Numbered from the stretch's first letter, positions 51,526 to 63,216 are shown. The stretch is 64,000 nucleotides of DNA from Billgrantia aerodenitrificans (GCF_021404405.1 NZ_JABFTV010000003.1:124001-188000); one strand, 5' to 3'. Notes: generated by a model from the sequence alone, not told the origin. Translations and numbers: made by a program.

Positions 51526-52952
51526 GCGCCCTTCCCCACCGCCCGCTCGAGTCGCTCGAGCAGCGCCGGTTCCCACTGTTCCAAACCCAGGCTCGCCAGC
51601 GAGGCGTACACCGCGCGATAGTGCTGGCCGGCCAGCGCCGCCAGCCCGGCATCGCGCAGCAGGTCGGCGCTGGCCAGCCGCCAGTAGGCGACCTCGCGCG
51701 GCGAGCGGGCCTCGGCCAGGCCGCGGTCGAGCCCCGTCAGTGCCGCTTCGAGACCCTCTGCATCGAGCTTTTCGCGCGCCTCGGCGAGCCCCTCCTGCCA
51801 CGGATCGCCACCGCCTTGCTGTCCGCCCCCGCCGCTACCCCCCGCGGCGGCCTCCAGCCACTGGCGGGTCTCCGCGTCGACGAAGGCGCTGCCGTCGTTG
51901 AAGGTCAGCGCCTCGATGCCGGGCAGACGCTCGACGAAGCGACCCGCCTCGTCGCGAATGGCCGCGGCGCAGCGCGGATGGCCGAGCCGCTCGGCGGCAC
52001 TCGCGCTGAGACGGTGCCCCTCCAGCCAGTAGGGACTCACCGCCAGGCTGTTCTCGATGCGCTTCCACAGCTCGGCGTCGGCGCCGCGGGAGAGCGCCTC
52101 GCGATACTCCGCCACCCGGTCGGCGGCGGGCGGCGCCAGCTCGGAGCGGACGCCGTCGCGGGTGGCCGGCAGCGCCTGGATGGCATGCCAGATGGCGTGA
52201 CGCCGCAGCCGATAGCCGAGCGGGTCGCTCGGGCTCTGCTCGTTGAGGAAGTCGGCCATCTTCAGCAGCGCCTGGCGGTTGCCGCGCTCGTTGCCCGCTT
52301 CCAGGCGCATCTCGGGCAGCTTGGCCGTGGGTGCAGAGGCGCCGCCCGCAACGGCACCGGGTGTGACTTCCTCCCGTGACGGCGCGGCGGCGGGCGCCGC
52401 AGCCTGGCTGGGGCGGGCCTGACGCAGCAGGCGCTGCAGGTCCACCAGCGGCTCATCGGGCAGTTCGAGCCCCCGGGCCGCCGCCAGCAGCGCCTCCAGG
52501 GCGCCCTCGCAGGCCTGGTGCTCGTCGGCGGCGTTGTCGAAGTCGAGGGTCTCCGCCAGCGTCAGCGCGCGCTGGGCGAACTGAAGGAACAGCCGTGGCC
52601 GCAGCCGTTCGCCCTGCACGCCGGCGTAGGGGTAGGCTTGGTTCCACCAGCCTGCGAGACTGCCGGCGAACAGCCGCAGCGAGAGGGCGAAGCGCACGCC
52701 GTCGCCGCCGCGCTGCAGGCAGTGCAGCAGGTGGCCCAGCACCTTGAGGTCCTTGCCGGTTTCGCTCAGCAGGCGCACGGCGCGGGTCTCGGCGCCCTCC
52801 CAATCGACACCGCCGTGCTGCAGCGAGCCGATCTTCATCATCTCCTCGTCGAGCCAGGCATAGTCGGCGCTGTCGACCACGGGCCTGCCCACGCCCTCCG
52901 GAGGGAGCGCGGCCAGCAGGCCTTCCAGCTGTGTCTCGTTGACGATTCGCAT
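51522..52952 (-). CDS. tssA: T6SS protein TssA (VasJ-type)
   Basis: This 476-residue protein has an N-terminal ImpA-related region (MRIVNETQLEGLLAALPPEG...DYAWLDEEMMKIGSLQHGGVDW), a Pro/Ala linker near 190-230 and a C-terminal VasJ domain (GYRLRRHAIWHAIQALPATRDG, then NSLAVSPYWLEGHRLSA). A glycine-rich loop (GGSGGGGQQGGG) lies near 375. TssA guides sheath and tube assembly at the baseplate or distal end. The ATG at 52952 has GAGGTAGAG upstream. Confidence 0.88.
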   Translation of the reverse strand: MRIVNETQLEGLLAALPPEGVGRPVVDSADYAWLDEEMMKIGSLQHGGVDWEGAETRAVRLLSETGKDLKVLGHLLHCLQRGGDGVRFALSLRLFAGSLAGWWNQAYPYAGVQGERLRPRLFLQFAQRALTLAETLDFDNAADEHQACEGALEALLAAARGLELPDEPLVDLQRLLRQARPSQAAAPAAAPSREEVTPGAVAGGASAPTAKLPEMRLEAGNERGNRQALLKMADFLNEQSPSDPLGYRLRRHAIWHAIQALPATRDGVRSELAPPAADRVAEYREALSRGADAELWKRIENSLAVSPYWLEGHRLSASAAERLGHPRCAAAIRDEAGRFVERLPGIEALTFNDGSAFVDAETRQWLEAAAGGSGGGGQQGGGDPWQEGLAEAREKLDAEGLEAALTGLDRGLAEARSPREVAYWRLASADLLRDAGLAALAGQHYRAVYASLASLGLEQWEPALLERLERAVGKGA

Positions 52953-52959
52953 CTCTACC

Positions 52960-53609
52960 TCACCAGCGACAGGCGTCGCGCAGCGGCTGAATCGCCTGGC
53001 GCAGCCCGGCGGCCTCGAAGCGCAGGCCGTCGAGGGTGGCCTGGTCGCTGCCCAGTACCAGTTCGTCGGCGTCCAGCAGCTGCTGCAGCGTGGCGATGGC
53101 CGGCAGCCCCCGGCCGCCACTGACCACGTAGCCGCCGTCGCGGGCCTGCCATACCTGCTCCAGCTCGCGTCCGCCGGCTCGCAGGCGCACCTGCACCCGG
53201 GGAGCGTCCAACGCCTGCGGCAGGTGGAGCTGGAAGCGGGTGATGGTTTTCTCGCAGGCGATCACCAGCTGCGGCCGCGGCGGCACGCTGCCCAGCGCCG
53301 GCGCGCTGATGCGCACGTCCTCGCCCTCCTCGCGCACCAGCAGGCCCATCTCGTCGCCTTCGCGCTCGGCCTCCTGGGCGTTGATCGCATGCCACAGGGC
53401 GGGGCGAAGGTCTTCGCTCATCGTCTCTTCGTCGAAGGTCAGGAACAGGGCGTCATAACAGCCCAGCCGCTCCAGGCGCGAGGACTCGGCCGCGCACTCG
53501 CGGGCCTGGGCCACCACGGCCTCGGCGGTGTCGCCCCAGGCGTCGGCGGCAACGATCAGGCTCACGGCCAGCGCCAGCCACGGCGCGCGGCGGAAAACAG
53601 GGGTCGAAC

Positions 53610-53613
<4 letters not shown>
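52960..53613 (-). CDS. T6SS-associated exported protein VasI/TagO
   Basis: This 217-residue protein has a signal peptide and the TagO/VasI pattern CAAESSRLERLGCYDALF near the mature N-terminus, where two cysteines may form a disulfide. The later PQLVIACEKTITRFQLHLPQAL is also characteristic. Its job in the apparatus is poorly defined. The start at 53613 overlaps the vasH stop (ATGA). Confidence 0.82.
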
Positions 53614-55229
<1,616 letters not shown>

Positions 55230-55232
55230 CGC

Positions 55233-58034
55233 CTACACCACCTCCGCAGTGAAGGCGCCCGCCTCGTCGACGCCCAGGGCCACCCGGGTCACCGGCTCGC
55301 GCCGCGCCAGGCGGTCGAGCAGCGCCCGCGACACCGGCGGCAGCAGCTCGCCGTCGATCACCGACTCGAGCATGCGCGCGCCGTTCTCGCTGCGGGTGGC
55401 GCGAGCACAGATGGCGTCGCGCAGGGCCTCGTCGAGCACCACTTCGGCCTGGCGATGGCGCGAGCGGATACGCTCGGCCAGGGTGTCGAGCTTGGCCGCC
55501 ACGATGTCGCGCAGGGTGTCGGCGCCCAGCGGGAAGTAGGGCACCACCTCCATGCGCGCCAGCAGCGCCGGCTTGAAGAAGCCCGCTAGCACCGGGTAGA
55601 GCGCATCGTCCAGCGCCGCGGGCTCGTCGGCGTGGGCGACGATGGCCTCGTAGCCGAGGTTCGAGGTGAGGAAGAACACCACGTTCTTGCAGTCGATCAG
55701 GCGCCCTTCCCCATCGGCCAGCTCACCCTTGTCGAAGGCCTGGTAGAACAGGTTGAGCACGTCCGGGTGGGCCTTCTCGACCTCATCGAGCAGCACCACC
55801 GAGTAGGGCCGCTGACGGATCGCCTCGGTCAGCAGACCGCCCTCGCCGAAGCCCACGTAGCCCGGCGGCGAGCCGATCAGCCGCGACACGGTGTGCTTCT
55901 CCTGGTACTCGGACATATTGATGGTGGTGAGGAACTGGCGGCCGCCGTAGAGACGCTCGGCGATCTGCACCACGGTCTCGGTCTTGCCCACGCCGCTGGG
56001 GCCGACCAGCAGGAAGGCACCCAGCGGGCGGCCGGGACGGCGCAGGTCGGCGCGAGCGGTGAGCAGGTGGCGATGCACGCGCTCGATGGCCACGTCCTGA
56101 CCCTGCACCAGCCGGCCGAGATGCTCGGGCAGCTCGGTGAGACGGGTCAGCTCGTCGCTGGTCATGCGCTCCACCGGCACCCCGGTCCAGTCGCCGATGA
56201 CCTGGGCGATCTGCGCCTCCTCGACGCTGGCATTGACCAGGGCGAACTCCTGCTGCAGCTCGGCCAGGCGCGCCTCGTGGCGAGCCAGGGCTTCGTGCGG
56301 ATCTTCTGCTGCTGCGACGGCGACCTCATCGACAGCCTCGCTGACGCTCTCTTCAGGGCTCTCGGCGACACCTGCTTCAAGGCCTTCTCCAAGTCCTGCT
56401 TCAAGACCTTTTGCAAGACCATCTGCAGGGCTCGCAGCGGCGGCATCCGCTGCCGTCACGCCTTCGCTGGCCACCTCGGTCTCGGCAGCCGCAGGCTCGA
56501 CCTCGGCATCGTCTTTGCCCGCTTCGAGCAGCTGACGATGCAGCGCGATGATGGCGTCGACGCACTCGCGCTGGTCGATCCAGGCCGCTTCGAGCCGCTC
56601 GACCTCTTCCTCCAGGCGTGCCAGGCGGGCGTCGAGTTCGGCCTCGCGGGCCGGGTCGGGGCTGCGCCCCAGCAGACGTTCGCGGTCGAGCTGCTCGCGC
56701 TCGCGCTGGGCGGAAATGTGCTCGCTCTTGAGGTGGCTGAGCCGGCGCGGCGGAGTGTCCAGCGCCTGGGAGAGCCGCGCGCAGGCGGTGTCGAGGACGT
56801 CGATGGCCTTGTCGGGCAGCTGACGGCCGGCCAGGTAGCGCGCCGAGAGCTCGGCAGCGGCACGCAGGCCGCTGTCGCCCACCAGCACGCCGTGGGCGTT
56901 CTCGTAGGTGTCACGCAGGCCGCGCAGGATCATCAGCGCCTGGTCGACGCTGGGCTCGGCCAGTGCCACCGGCTGGAAGCGCCGGGAGAGCGCCGGGTCC
57001 TTCTCGAAGTACTTCTTGTACTCGCGCCAGGTGGTGGCGGCGATGGTGCGCAGTTCGCCGCGGGCCAGGGCCGGCTTGAGCAGGTTGGCGGCGTCGCCAC
57101 CGCCCTCCTGATTGCCGGCGCCGATCAGGGTGTGGGCCTCGTCGATGAACAGCAGGATCGGCCGCGGCGAGGACTTGACCTCCTCGATCACCGCCTTGAG
57201 GCGCTTCTCGAACTCGCCCTTGACCGCGGCGCCGGCCTGCAGCGCACCGAGATCGAGGCTCATCAGCTCGACGTCGGCCAGCGCCGAGGGCACGCGACCC
57301 TCGACGATACGCGCGGCGAGGCCCTCCACCACGGCGCTCTTGCCCACCCCGGCATCGCCGATGACGATGGGGTTGTTCTTGCGCCGGCGGCCGAGGATGT
57401 CGAGCATCTGGTCGATTTCCGGATCGCGGCACAGCACCGGGTCGAGCTCGCCGCGCCGGGCCTGCTCGGTGAGCGAGGTAGCGAAGCGTGCCAGGGCGCT
57501 GTCGCCCTGAGCGGCCTGGGCCGGACGCCTCCCGGCGTCGCCGGACTCGGCGCGAGGTGCTTCGGCGGAGTCGGCGGCCAGCCGCTCGAAGCCGCGACGC
57601 AGTCCCTCACGATTGATCTCGGCCAGCAGCGCGGCGCTGCGCGGTCCCACATAGCGCCCGGTGTTGTGCAGCAGGGCGGTGAAGATCAGGCCGCTGCGCA
57701 GGCTGTCATAGCTGAATTCGGTCGTGGCCAGCAGCCAGGCGTCCTGCAGCAGCTCGACCAGCAGCGGCGAGAAGCTCGGCGTGGTGACGGCCAGATCCCG
57801 CGGCGGGCGGGTCTCCTCGGCCAGCCGTGCGCGCAGCTCATGAAGGTCGACGCCCTGCCCTTCGAGCAGGCAGCGCAGGTCGCACAGCGGCTGATCGATC
57901 AGCGCCAGCAGCAGATGGCCGGCGGTGACCTCGGGGGCCTGCTGCTCGGCGCACAGCACCGCGGCCTGCTCCAGGCCTTGACGGGAAACGGCGTTGAGAC
58001 GGCCGATGAGCGCGGGAAGCTCTACCCTGAGCAT
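55233..58034 (-). CDS. clpV: T6SS sheath-disassembly ATPase ClpV/TssH
   Basis: This 933-residue AAA+ unfoldase has an N-terminal ClpV domain, NBD1 with GDAGVGKSAVVEG, a middle domain and NBD2 with GPSGVGKTETV. It recycles the contracted TssBC sheath. The ATG at 58034 begins MLRVELPALIGRLNAVSRQ. It is longer than most ClpV proteins because of an Ala/Glu-rich low-complexity insert at about 508-580 in the middle domain (repeats of GLxAGLGEGLEAG type). The motifs on both sides are intact. Confidence 0.94.
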   Translation of the reverse strand: MLRVELPALIGRLNAVSRQGLEQAAVLCAEQQAPEVTAGHLLLALIDQPLCDLRCLLEGQGVDLHELRARLAEETRPPRDLAVTTPSFSPLLVELLQDAWLLATTEFSYDSLRSGLIFTALLHNTGRYVGPRSAALLAEINREGLRRGFERLAADSAEAPRAESGDAGRRPAQAAQGDSALARFATSLTEQARRGELDPVLCRDPEIDQMLDILGRRRKNNPIVIGDAGVGKSAVVEGLAARIVEGRVPSALADVELMSLDLGALQAGAAVKGEFEKRLKAVIEEVKSSPRPILLFIDEAHTLIGAGNQEGGGDAANLLKPALARGELRTIAATTWREYKKYFEKDPALSRRFQPVALAEPSVDQALMILRGLRDTYENAHGVLVGDSGLRAAAELSARYLAGRQLPDKAIDVLDTACARLSQALDTPPRRLSHLKSEHISAQREREQLDRERLLGRSPDPAREAELDARLARLEEEVERLEAAWIDQRECVDAIIALHRQLLEAGKDDAEVEPAAAETEVASEGVTAADAAAASPADGLAKGLEAGLGEGLEAGVAESPEESVSEAVDEVAVAAAEDPHEALARHEARLAELQQEFALVNASVEEAQIAQVIGDWTGVPVERMTSDELTRLTELPEHLGRLVQGQDVAIERVHRHLLTARADLRRPGRPLGAFLLVGPSGVGKTETVVQIAERLYGGRQFLTTINMSEYQEKHTVSRLIGSPPGYVGFGEGGLLTEAIRQRPYSVVLLDEVEKAHPDVLNLFYQAFDKGELADGEGRLIDCKNVVFFLTSNLGYEAIVAHADEPAALDDALYPVLAGFFKPALLARMEVVPYFPLGADTLRDIVAAKLDTLAERIRSRHRQAEVVLDEALRDAICARATRSENGARMLESVIDGELLPPVSRALLDRLARREPVTRVALGVDEAGAFTAEVV

Positions 58035-58042
58035 GGGATCTC

Positions 58043-58888
58043 CTAACGGTAAATCTGATCGAGAAGGGTACCGACCTGGGCCGCTTGCTGATCGAGCGTC
58101 CAGACGAAGCCCAGGTAGGCGCCGACCATGGCGACGGCGAACAGCGCGAACACGCCCCACACCGGCATGCCGCGACCGCGGTGGCGCCGCCCCGGCATGA
58201 CGTTGTCGAGCGGCCGGGTCAGGCTGTCCTCGGGAGTGTCGCTGAGGGCCGCCAACTGGTCGCCGAGGGTGCGCACGATGTGCTCGTACTCCTCGCGGCC
58301 GTGGTCCATGACCTTGTAGCGTCCCTCGAAGCCGAGACACAGGCAGAGGTAGATGAACTCCAGCATGTCGCGGTAGCGCTGCGGCTCCTGCTGCAGCCGG
58401 GCGAGGATCGAGAAGACCTTCTCGCCGCCCCAGGTCTCGTTGTGGAAACGCGTCAGCAGCGAGTGCTCGGCCCAGCTGCTCTGGTGCCCCCAGGGCGTGC
58501 CCATCACCGCCTCGTCGATGAACGAGCAGAGCACGTAGCGGAAGGCCAGCAGCGTGGGCCGGTCGTAGCCCTGCTCGGTGAGCTCCACCTCAATGGCCGC
58601 GATCTCGTCGACCACCTGGCGGTAGAGCCGGTCGAGATCGCCCATGCCGTCGAGCTGGCGCACCCGCAGCACCATGCCCAGCAGCGAACTGGCGGCGTCG
58701 GCCAGCGGGTTGAGGTTGTAGCCGCGCAGGCGGAACCAGTACTCCTCGTCGGCGTCGAGCTGTTCGGCATGGCTGTGGATCAGCCGCTCCAGCCCGCGCT
58801 CGTCGATGCGGTCCTCGTGGCGGGTGGGGGCATAGCGCGCCACGGCGCCAGCCTCGGGTTCGTATCGCGTGGTGGCAAGTTCTTGCAT
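58043..58888 (-). CDS. tssL: T6SS membrane protein TssL (DotU/IcmH)
   Basis: This 281-residue protein has a cytoplasmic DotU domain (FRYVLCSFIDEAVMGTPWG...WAEHSLLTRFHNETWGGEKVF, then LEFIYLCLCLGFEGRY) and one C-terminal membrane helix (about 245-265). It has no peptidoglycan-binding extension. It pairs with TssM and TssJ in the envelope complex. Confidence 0.94.
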   Translation of the reverse strand: MQELATTRYEPEAGAVARYAPTRHEDRIDERGLERLIHSHAEQLDADEEYWFRLRGYNLNPLADAASSLLGMVLRVRQLDGMGDLDRLYRQVVDEIAAIEVELTEQGYDRPTLLAFRYVLCSFIDEAVMGTPWGHQSSWAEHSLLTRFHNETWGGEKVFSILARLQQEPQRYRDMLEFIYLCLCLGFEGRYKVMDHGREEYEHIVRTLGDQLAALSDTPEDSLTRPLDNVMPGRRHRGRGMPVWGVFALFAVAMVGAYLGFVWTLDQQAAQVGTLLDQIYR

Positions 58889-58891
58889 GGC

Positions 58892-60226
58892 TTAGCTCCT
58901 GATCGCCCAGAACTGCATTTCGAGCCCGGGGAATTCGCCCGCCACGTGGAAGGCGAAACCGCTGGCACCGTCGAGCATGCTCCAGGCCTGGCTCTGCCGG
59001 TCGAGGCGGAAGTAGCTGTAGCCGGCGTGGTAGGGCAGTTCGCGCGGGGCCACCGGCAGCGGCTCCAGCGGCACACCGGGCAGCTGCAGGCTGATGAGGT
59101 CGCGGATGCGCTCCACGCTGGCCACCTTGGTCTGCTGCAGGAACAGCTTGCGCAGCCGCTCGTGGGGCATATCGGCACGCACCGCGAGGATGAAATCGGC
59201 GCTTTCGAGCAGGGCCGGATCGGCCAGCGGTGCCACCAGCAGGCCATAGCGGCGCGACTGCAGCTGGATCGCCAGTGCGCGCGGCTCGAGCACGGTGGAG
59301 AGCGCCTGACGCAGGCTCTGCATCAGCATGCGGAAGGCCCGCTCGGGGTGGTCGTGGTCGTAGGCCGGATACTCCGGCGGCAGCCGCGACTCGTCGGTAA
59401 AGGTCACCAGTTCGCTGGCGGTTTCCAGCATGGTGGCGAACAGCCGCTCCGGGTGCAGATGACCCAGGCGCGCCAGATGCTGGAAGCGCGGCTGGGCGCG
59501 GTTGAGCAACTGCAACAGCATGAAGTCGGAGACGTCGGCCACGCCGGCCTGGTGCGGCGAGGCGAGGCGATGGGCGATATTGCGCGCGCGCTCACGCATC
59601 AGCCCGGCCATCTCGCCGACGAAGCGCTGCAGCACCGGCGCCGCCTGCACGTTGAGCAGCGTAGGGATGAACTGCTCGTCGAGCACCAGGCTGCCGTCGG
59701 GGCGCCGCTCGTGGATGCGCGCCACCGCCAGGCAGGTGTAGGCGCTGCGGTCGTCGCGCTCGAGCAGCAGCCTGGGCGCGACCCGGGCGACATCGAGAAT
59801 GGCGGTATCGCCATCGCGGGAGTGCAGGTCGCGTACGCTGCGCTGAGCCAGGCGATAGCGGGTCGGCAGGTCGTCGTCGGGCCAGCGCACCTCGCCCACC
59901 GCATCGGTGGCCAGCGGCAGGCAGAGGTAGACGAGCTGGTTGGCGATACCGGCGTCGTCGATCTCCAGCGGCTGCGGCTCGATGTCGTCTTCGGGCAGCA
60001 GGAAGGCCGTACCGTCGGGCATCACACCACTGGCACGGCTGATGGCGATGCGCCCGAAGCTCAGGTACTCGGCGTTGAGCTCCAGGGTCTGGAAGCCGTA
60101 CAGAGCGTGGCTGATGCCGCGCAGGCGCGTCTCGAGCAGGCCCTCGAGGCTGCGCTGCTGCTGCTGGAAGTGCTGCGGCTTGATGAACAGCCCTTCGCTC
60201 CATACCACTCGGTTGCGGCTGGCCAT
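58892..60226 (-). CDS. tssK: T6SS baseplate protein TssK
   Basis: This 444-residue protein has the family N-terminus VVWSEGLFIKPQHFQQQQRSLE and the C-terminal LPYHAGYSYFRLDRQSQAWSML. It links the baseplate (TssFG) to the membrane complex. It overlaps the tssJ stop by one base (TGATG). Confidence 0.95.
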   Translation of the reverse strand: MASRNRVVWSEGLFIKPQHFQQQQRSLEGLLETRLRGISHALYGFQTLELNAEYLSFGRIAISRASGVMPDGTAFLLPEDDIEPQPLEIDDAGIANQLVYLCLPLATDAVGEVRWPDDDLPTRYRLAQRSVRDLHSRDGDTAILDVARVAPRLLLERDDRSAYTCLAVARIHERRPDGSLVLDEQFIPTLLNVQAAPVLQRFVGEMAGLMRERARNIAHRLASPHQAGVADVSDFMLLQLLNRAQPRFQHLARLGHLHPERLFATMLETASELVTFTDESRLPPEYPAYDHDHPERAFRMLMQSLRQALSTVLEPRALAIQLQSRRYGLLVAPLADPALLESADFILAVRADMPHERLRKLFLQQTKVASVERIRDLISLQLPGVPLEPLPVAPRELPYHAGYSYFRLDRQSQAWSMLDGASGFAFHVAGEFPGLEMQFWAIRS

Positions 60227-60780
60227 CAGTCTTCCTTCCTCAACTCGGCCTCGTCGGCGCGCAGGTGCACCAGCAGGTGGTAGTCCTCACTGCGCGAGGC
60301 GACCCGCACCACCTTCTTCCATTCGGTCTGGTCGGGGTTGTTGTAGAAGGCGATCAGCCCGATGTAGCGGGTCTCTTCGTCGATGTCGAACGGCTCGTAG
60401 AACTTCCACTGCCCCGGTAGCAGGGTGAAGTCATCATGCGAGAGATAGTTGGTGCCCAGGGCGCCTTCCAGATCGTTGAGCAGCTGCTGGTGGTCGGCTG
60501 CCATCAGCATGGAGTCGTCCTTGAGCTGCAGGATCTGGAAACGCAGCGGCGTACCCTCGCCATCGAAGTTGGGATTGACGTCGGGCTCGGCGAGCATGGC
60601 CAGATCGACCCGGGTCAGGCGGTCTTCGGGATGGCCCACCGGGATCGAGGGATCGCGGATCACCTGCCAGGTCTTGCCGATGGTGGTACAGCCGCTGAGA
60701 ACCAGCGCCAGCAGCAGCACCGTCAGCCATGTCAAGGAGCGCCCCGAGGCCTTGCTTGCGCGCAAAAGTCTTGTACTCAT
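60226..60780 (-). CDS. tssJ: T6SS outer membrane lipoprotein TssJ
   Basis: This 184-residue lipoprotein has a lipobox LVLSGC (Cys near 31) and a transthyretin-like fold expected from its beta-rich sequence. It anchors TssM to the outer membrane. The ATG at 60780 has AGGA upstream; the longer frame is rejected. Confidence 0.9.
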   Translation of the reverse strand: MSTRLLRASKASGRSLTWLTVLLLALVLSGCTTIGKTWQVIRDPSIPVGHPEDRLTRVDLAMLAEPDVNPNFDGEGTPLRFQILQLKDDSMLMAADHQQLLNDLEGALGTNYLSHDDFTLLPGQWKFYEPFDIDEETRYIGLIAFYNNPDQTEWKKVVRVASRSEDYHLLVHLRADEAELRKED

Positions 60781-60806
60781 GTTTCCTGCGTCCCGTCTTG
60801 TTGTGT

Positions 60807-62192
60807 TCACTTGGCTTCGCGCTGCTGACGTCGCACCGATTGGTCGTAGGCCTGCTCGAACACCTCCCAGAACAGCTTGGCGAAGCCCTGCTGACGGCCG
60901 GAGTTGAGCTCCTGGTAGTAATGGCGATACATCTCCCACGCCCAGCTGCCCTCGTCGTCGAGACGGTTGCCGGCACCGCGATAGGCGTGGAAGCGCTTGA
61001 GCAGGGCGTCAGGAGCGAAGGCATCGAGGATCGCCTGCAGCGCCTCGCCGATGGCCTCCTCCACCGCCGCCTGGTGCTGCCCCTGATGGGTCAGGCACTC
61101 GGTGACGGCCGCCGGTGCCGAGAGGTGCACCGGGCTGCGACGGGCGGAGAACATCGTCTCTACCGTCTCGCGGTAGGGTTGGCCGAGGCGCAGAGGGTTG
61201 TCCTCGATCGGCTGCAGGCGACGGTCGCGCAGCGGATAGCGGCTGTCGTCCTGGGCGCGGTGCAGCGCCTGCAGACCTTCGATGGCGGCGCGCAGGGTCT
61301 GGCCGGCCTCGGCCAGGAAGTTGAGCTGCTCTTCGCTGTCGGCAAAGCGCAGCTCGGCGCCGAGTGCGCGCAGCAACGGATCACTGCCGGTGGAGCCGGC
61401 GCCGGCCGGCACGCTGTCCTGCCAGCGCTCCTCGAGCTGCTCACCCACCGAGCGTTCCAGATCGTCCAGCAGGCCTTCGTCCATTTCCCGGTTCATCTTG
61501 GTATCTTCCTCGTATCGTCGATTGGTCGGCGCCGCTGCGCGCCACTCCAGAGAGCCGTGCTGCCCCGTGTCGCCATGCCGCTGCTCGGCCAGGACGCCGA
61601 GCAGCGCATCGTCATCGCCTTGCGCCGCGTCATGCTCGTGGGCCAGGGCCGTGAGCGGATCGCGCTGGCTGGCACCCGGCGTGGCCTCGCCCAGGGCCTC
61701 CAGCGGGTCGTCGCGGCGCGGCGGCGGAAAGGCGGCCGAGTGCGCGGCCCGGTACGGCACCACGCCCTGCTCCGCCAGCACCTCCTGCTCGTCGTCGACC
61801 AGCGCGGCAAGCGGCTGGGCGCCAGGCAAGCCGGCTTGGCGGTCACCCAGATGCACGCGCACCCGGTACTCGCCGATCCCCAGCTCGTCGCCATCGCGCA
61901 GGGCGACCCGGCGCTCGCGGCCCAGCGGCAGCGTGGCCTGATTGATGAAGGTGTGACCGCTGCGGTCGATCAGGCAGAACTGGCCGTCGGCCCTGCGGAT
62001 CTCGGCATGGGCGGGGCGGATTCGCCCGGCATGGTCCTGCAGCAGCCAGTCGTCGCTCTCGGCGCTGCCCAGGGTTCCCCCCGAGGCCGGAAATACATGG
62101 CTGCTGGTGGAGCGCCCCTCCAGCCGTTCGCTGTTGAGCACCACCAAGGTGACGGCGCTGGCGGCGACCTGGGGCCGGGAAAGATACGTCAT
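60807..62192 (-). CDS. tagH: FHA-domain T6SS protein TagH
   Basis: This 461-residue protein has an N-terminal FHA domain (about 28-115: GSAESDDWLL, then PAHAEIRRADGQFCLIDRSGHTFIN) that binds phosphothreonine peptides. A disordered linker and a C-terminal TagH domain (about 230-455) follow. It suggests threonine phosphorylation control, although no PpkA or PppA gene is in the window. It begins 4 bp after tssG. Confidence 0.88.
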   Translation of the reverse strand: MTYLSRPQVAASAVTLVVLNSERLEGRSTSSHVFPASGGTLGSAESDDWLLQDHAGRIRPAHAEIRRADGQFCLIDRSGHTFINQATLPLGRERRVALRDGDELGIGEYRVRVHLGDRQAGLPGAQPLAALVDDEQEVLAEQGVVPYRAAHSAAFPPPRRDDPLEALGEATPGASQRDPLTALAHEHDAAQGDDDALLGVLAEQRHGDTGQHGSLEWRAAAPTNRRYEEDTKMNREMDEGLLDDLERSVGEQLEERWQDSVPAGAGSTGSDPLLRALGAELRFADSEEQLNFLAEAGQTLRAAIEGLQALHRAQDDSRYPLRDRRLQPIEDNPLRLGQPYRETVETMFSARRSPVHLSAPAAVTECLTHQGQHQAAVEEAIGEALQAILDAFAPDALLKRFHAYRGAGNRLDDEGSWAWEMYRHYYQELNSGRQQGFAKLFWEVFEQAYDQSVRRQQREAK

Positions 62193-62196
62193 CGCG

Positions 62197-63216
62197 TTAC
62201 CCTGTCATCTGAATGCGCACCCGGCGCCGCCCCGCGGCGGCACCGGCTTGGGGATTGACGAAAGTGGTCCAGCCGAGCTGACAGCAGCCATGGTCGCCAA
62301 GACGCATGGACTGCACCGCGCTCTCCAGCAGTTCCAGTTCGAGGTCGTAGGCCAGCGGCTCGCGCAGTACGAAGCTGACCAGGGTCTTGAGCGGCGCATG
62401 CTCGCGGCCGTCGGGCAGGAAGTCGCGGAAGCGGGCCAGGCTGAGCCCCTGCAGGCACAGGGCGAACTTGCCGCCCACGTCGGCGACCCGCTCGCCGGCC
62501 ACCATGTCCTCGCCCAGAGTCATGGCGCCGAGGCCGGTACGGCTGCGCTGGTCCTCGGGAATCTCGACCCAGCGGTGCACCCACTGCTCGACGCTCACGT
62601 CGTCGAGGTCGAAGCAGTGACCGACCACGCTCTCGACCACCTCGGGCGAGCGCGAGCGCCCCGCCAGCAGGCCGGCATAGGCCAGCATCTTGCCCCAGTT
62701 GATCGGCGTCTCGCCGCGCAGCTCCTCGTCGGCCAGCCCCACCAGGGCGAACACCGCGGCGGAGAAGCCGTCGCTGGCACCGTCCTGGTAGCGCACGTAG
62801 TGGCGGTACTTGCGCCAGCTGCGATGCACCAGGGTCAGCAGACGGTGGTTGAAGAAGTCGAGGAAGTCGCGGGCGACCCCCTCGTGGTGGGCCGCCTCGT
62901 GGGCCAGCGATTCCAGGTAGTAGCCGGGCAGCGGCGACTGGGCCCCCTGCAGGCCGAAGAAGCTGACTTCCAGCGAGTATTCGCCACTCGGACGCGGCTC
63001 CAGCGCCACCACGTCGCTGCCGGGGAAGCCAAGCGACGCCGAGGCGCTGAAGCGCACCCGCTCGCGACCGGGATGCACGTCGGCCACGCGCTCGAGATCG
63101 TCGTCGTGATGACGATGCAGCAGCTCGACGAGCTGGTAGAAATCGTAGCGCCGGGCTCCCTCGATCAGGGCCAGCGGCGCTAGATCAGGGGTTGTTGGCC
63201 CGACTGTAAGGTCCAT
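62197..63216 (-). CDS. tssG: T6SS baseplate protein TssG
   Basis: This 339-residue protein has the family patterns YDFYQLVELLHRHH, VRFSASASLGFPGSDV, SFFGLQGAQSPLPGYYLE and FLDFFNHRLLTLVHRSWRKYRH. It forms the baseplate wedge with TssF and TssK. The ATG at 63216 has AGGA upstream and overlaps the 3' end of tssF by 37 bp. The longer upstream frame is inside tssF. Confidence 0.94.
   Translation of the reverse strand: MDLTVGPTTPDLAPLALIEGARRYDFYQLVELLHRHHDDDLERVADVHPGRERVRFSASASLGFPGSDVVALEPRPSGEYSLEVSFFGLQGAQSPLPGYYLESLAHEAAHHEGVARDFLDFFNHRLLTLVHRSWRKYRHYVRYQDGASDGFSAAVFALVGLADEELRGETPINWGKMLAYAGLLAGRSRSPEVVESVVGHCFDLDDVSVEQWVHRWVEIPEDQRSRTGLGAMTLGEDMVAGERVADVGGKFALCLQGLSLARFRDFLPDGREHAPLKTLVSFVLREPLAYDLELELLESAVQSMRLGDHGCCQLGWTTFVNPQAGAAAGRRRVRIQMTG

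Noticed and set aside
55632-58046. 804-codon open frame on the plus strand
   Set aside because: It is antisense to clpV; no family motifs are seen.
58085-60283. 732-codon open frame on the plus strand
   Set aside because: It is antisense to tssL and tssK, which have clear family motifs.
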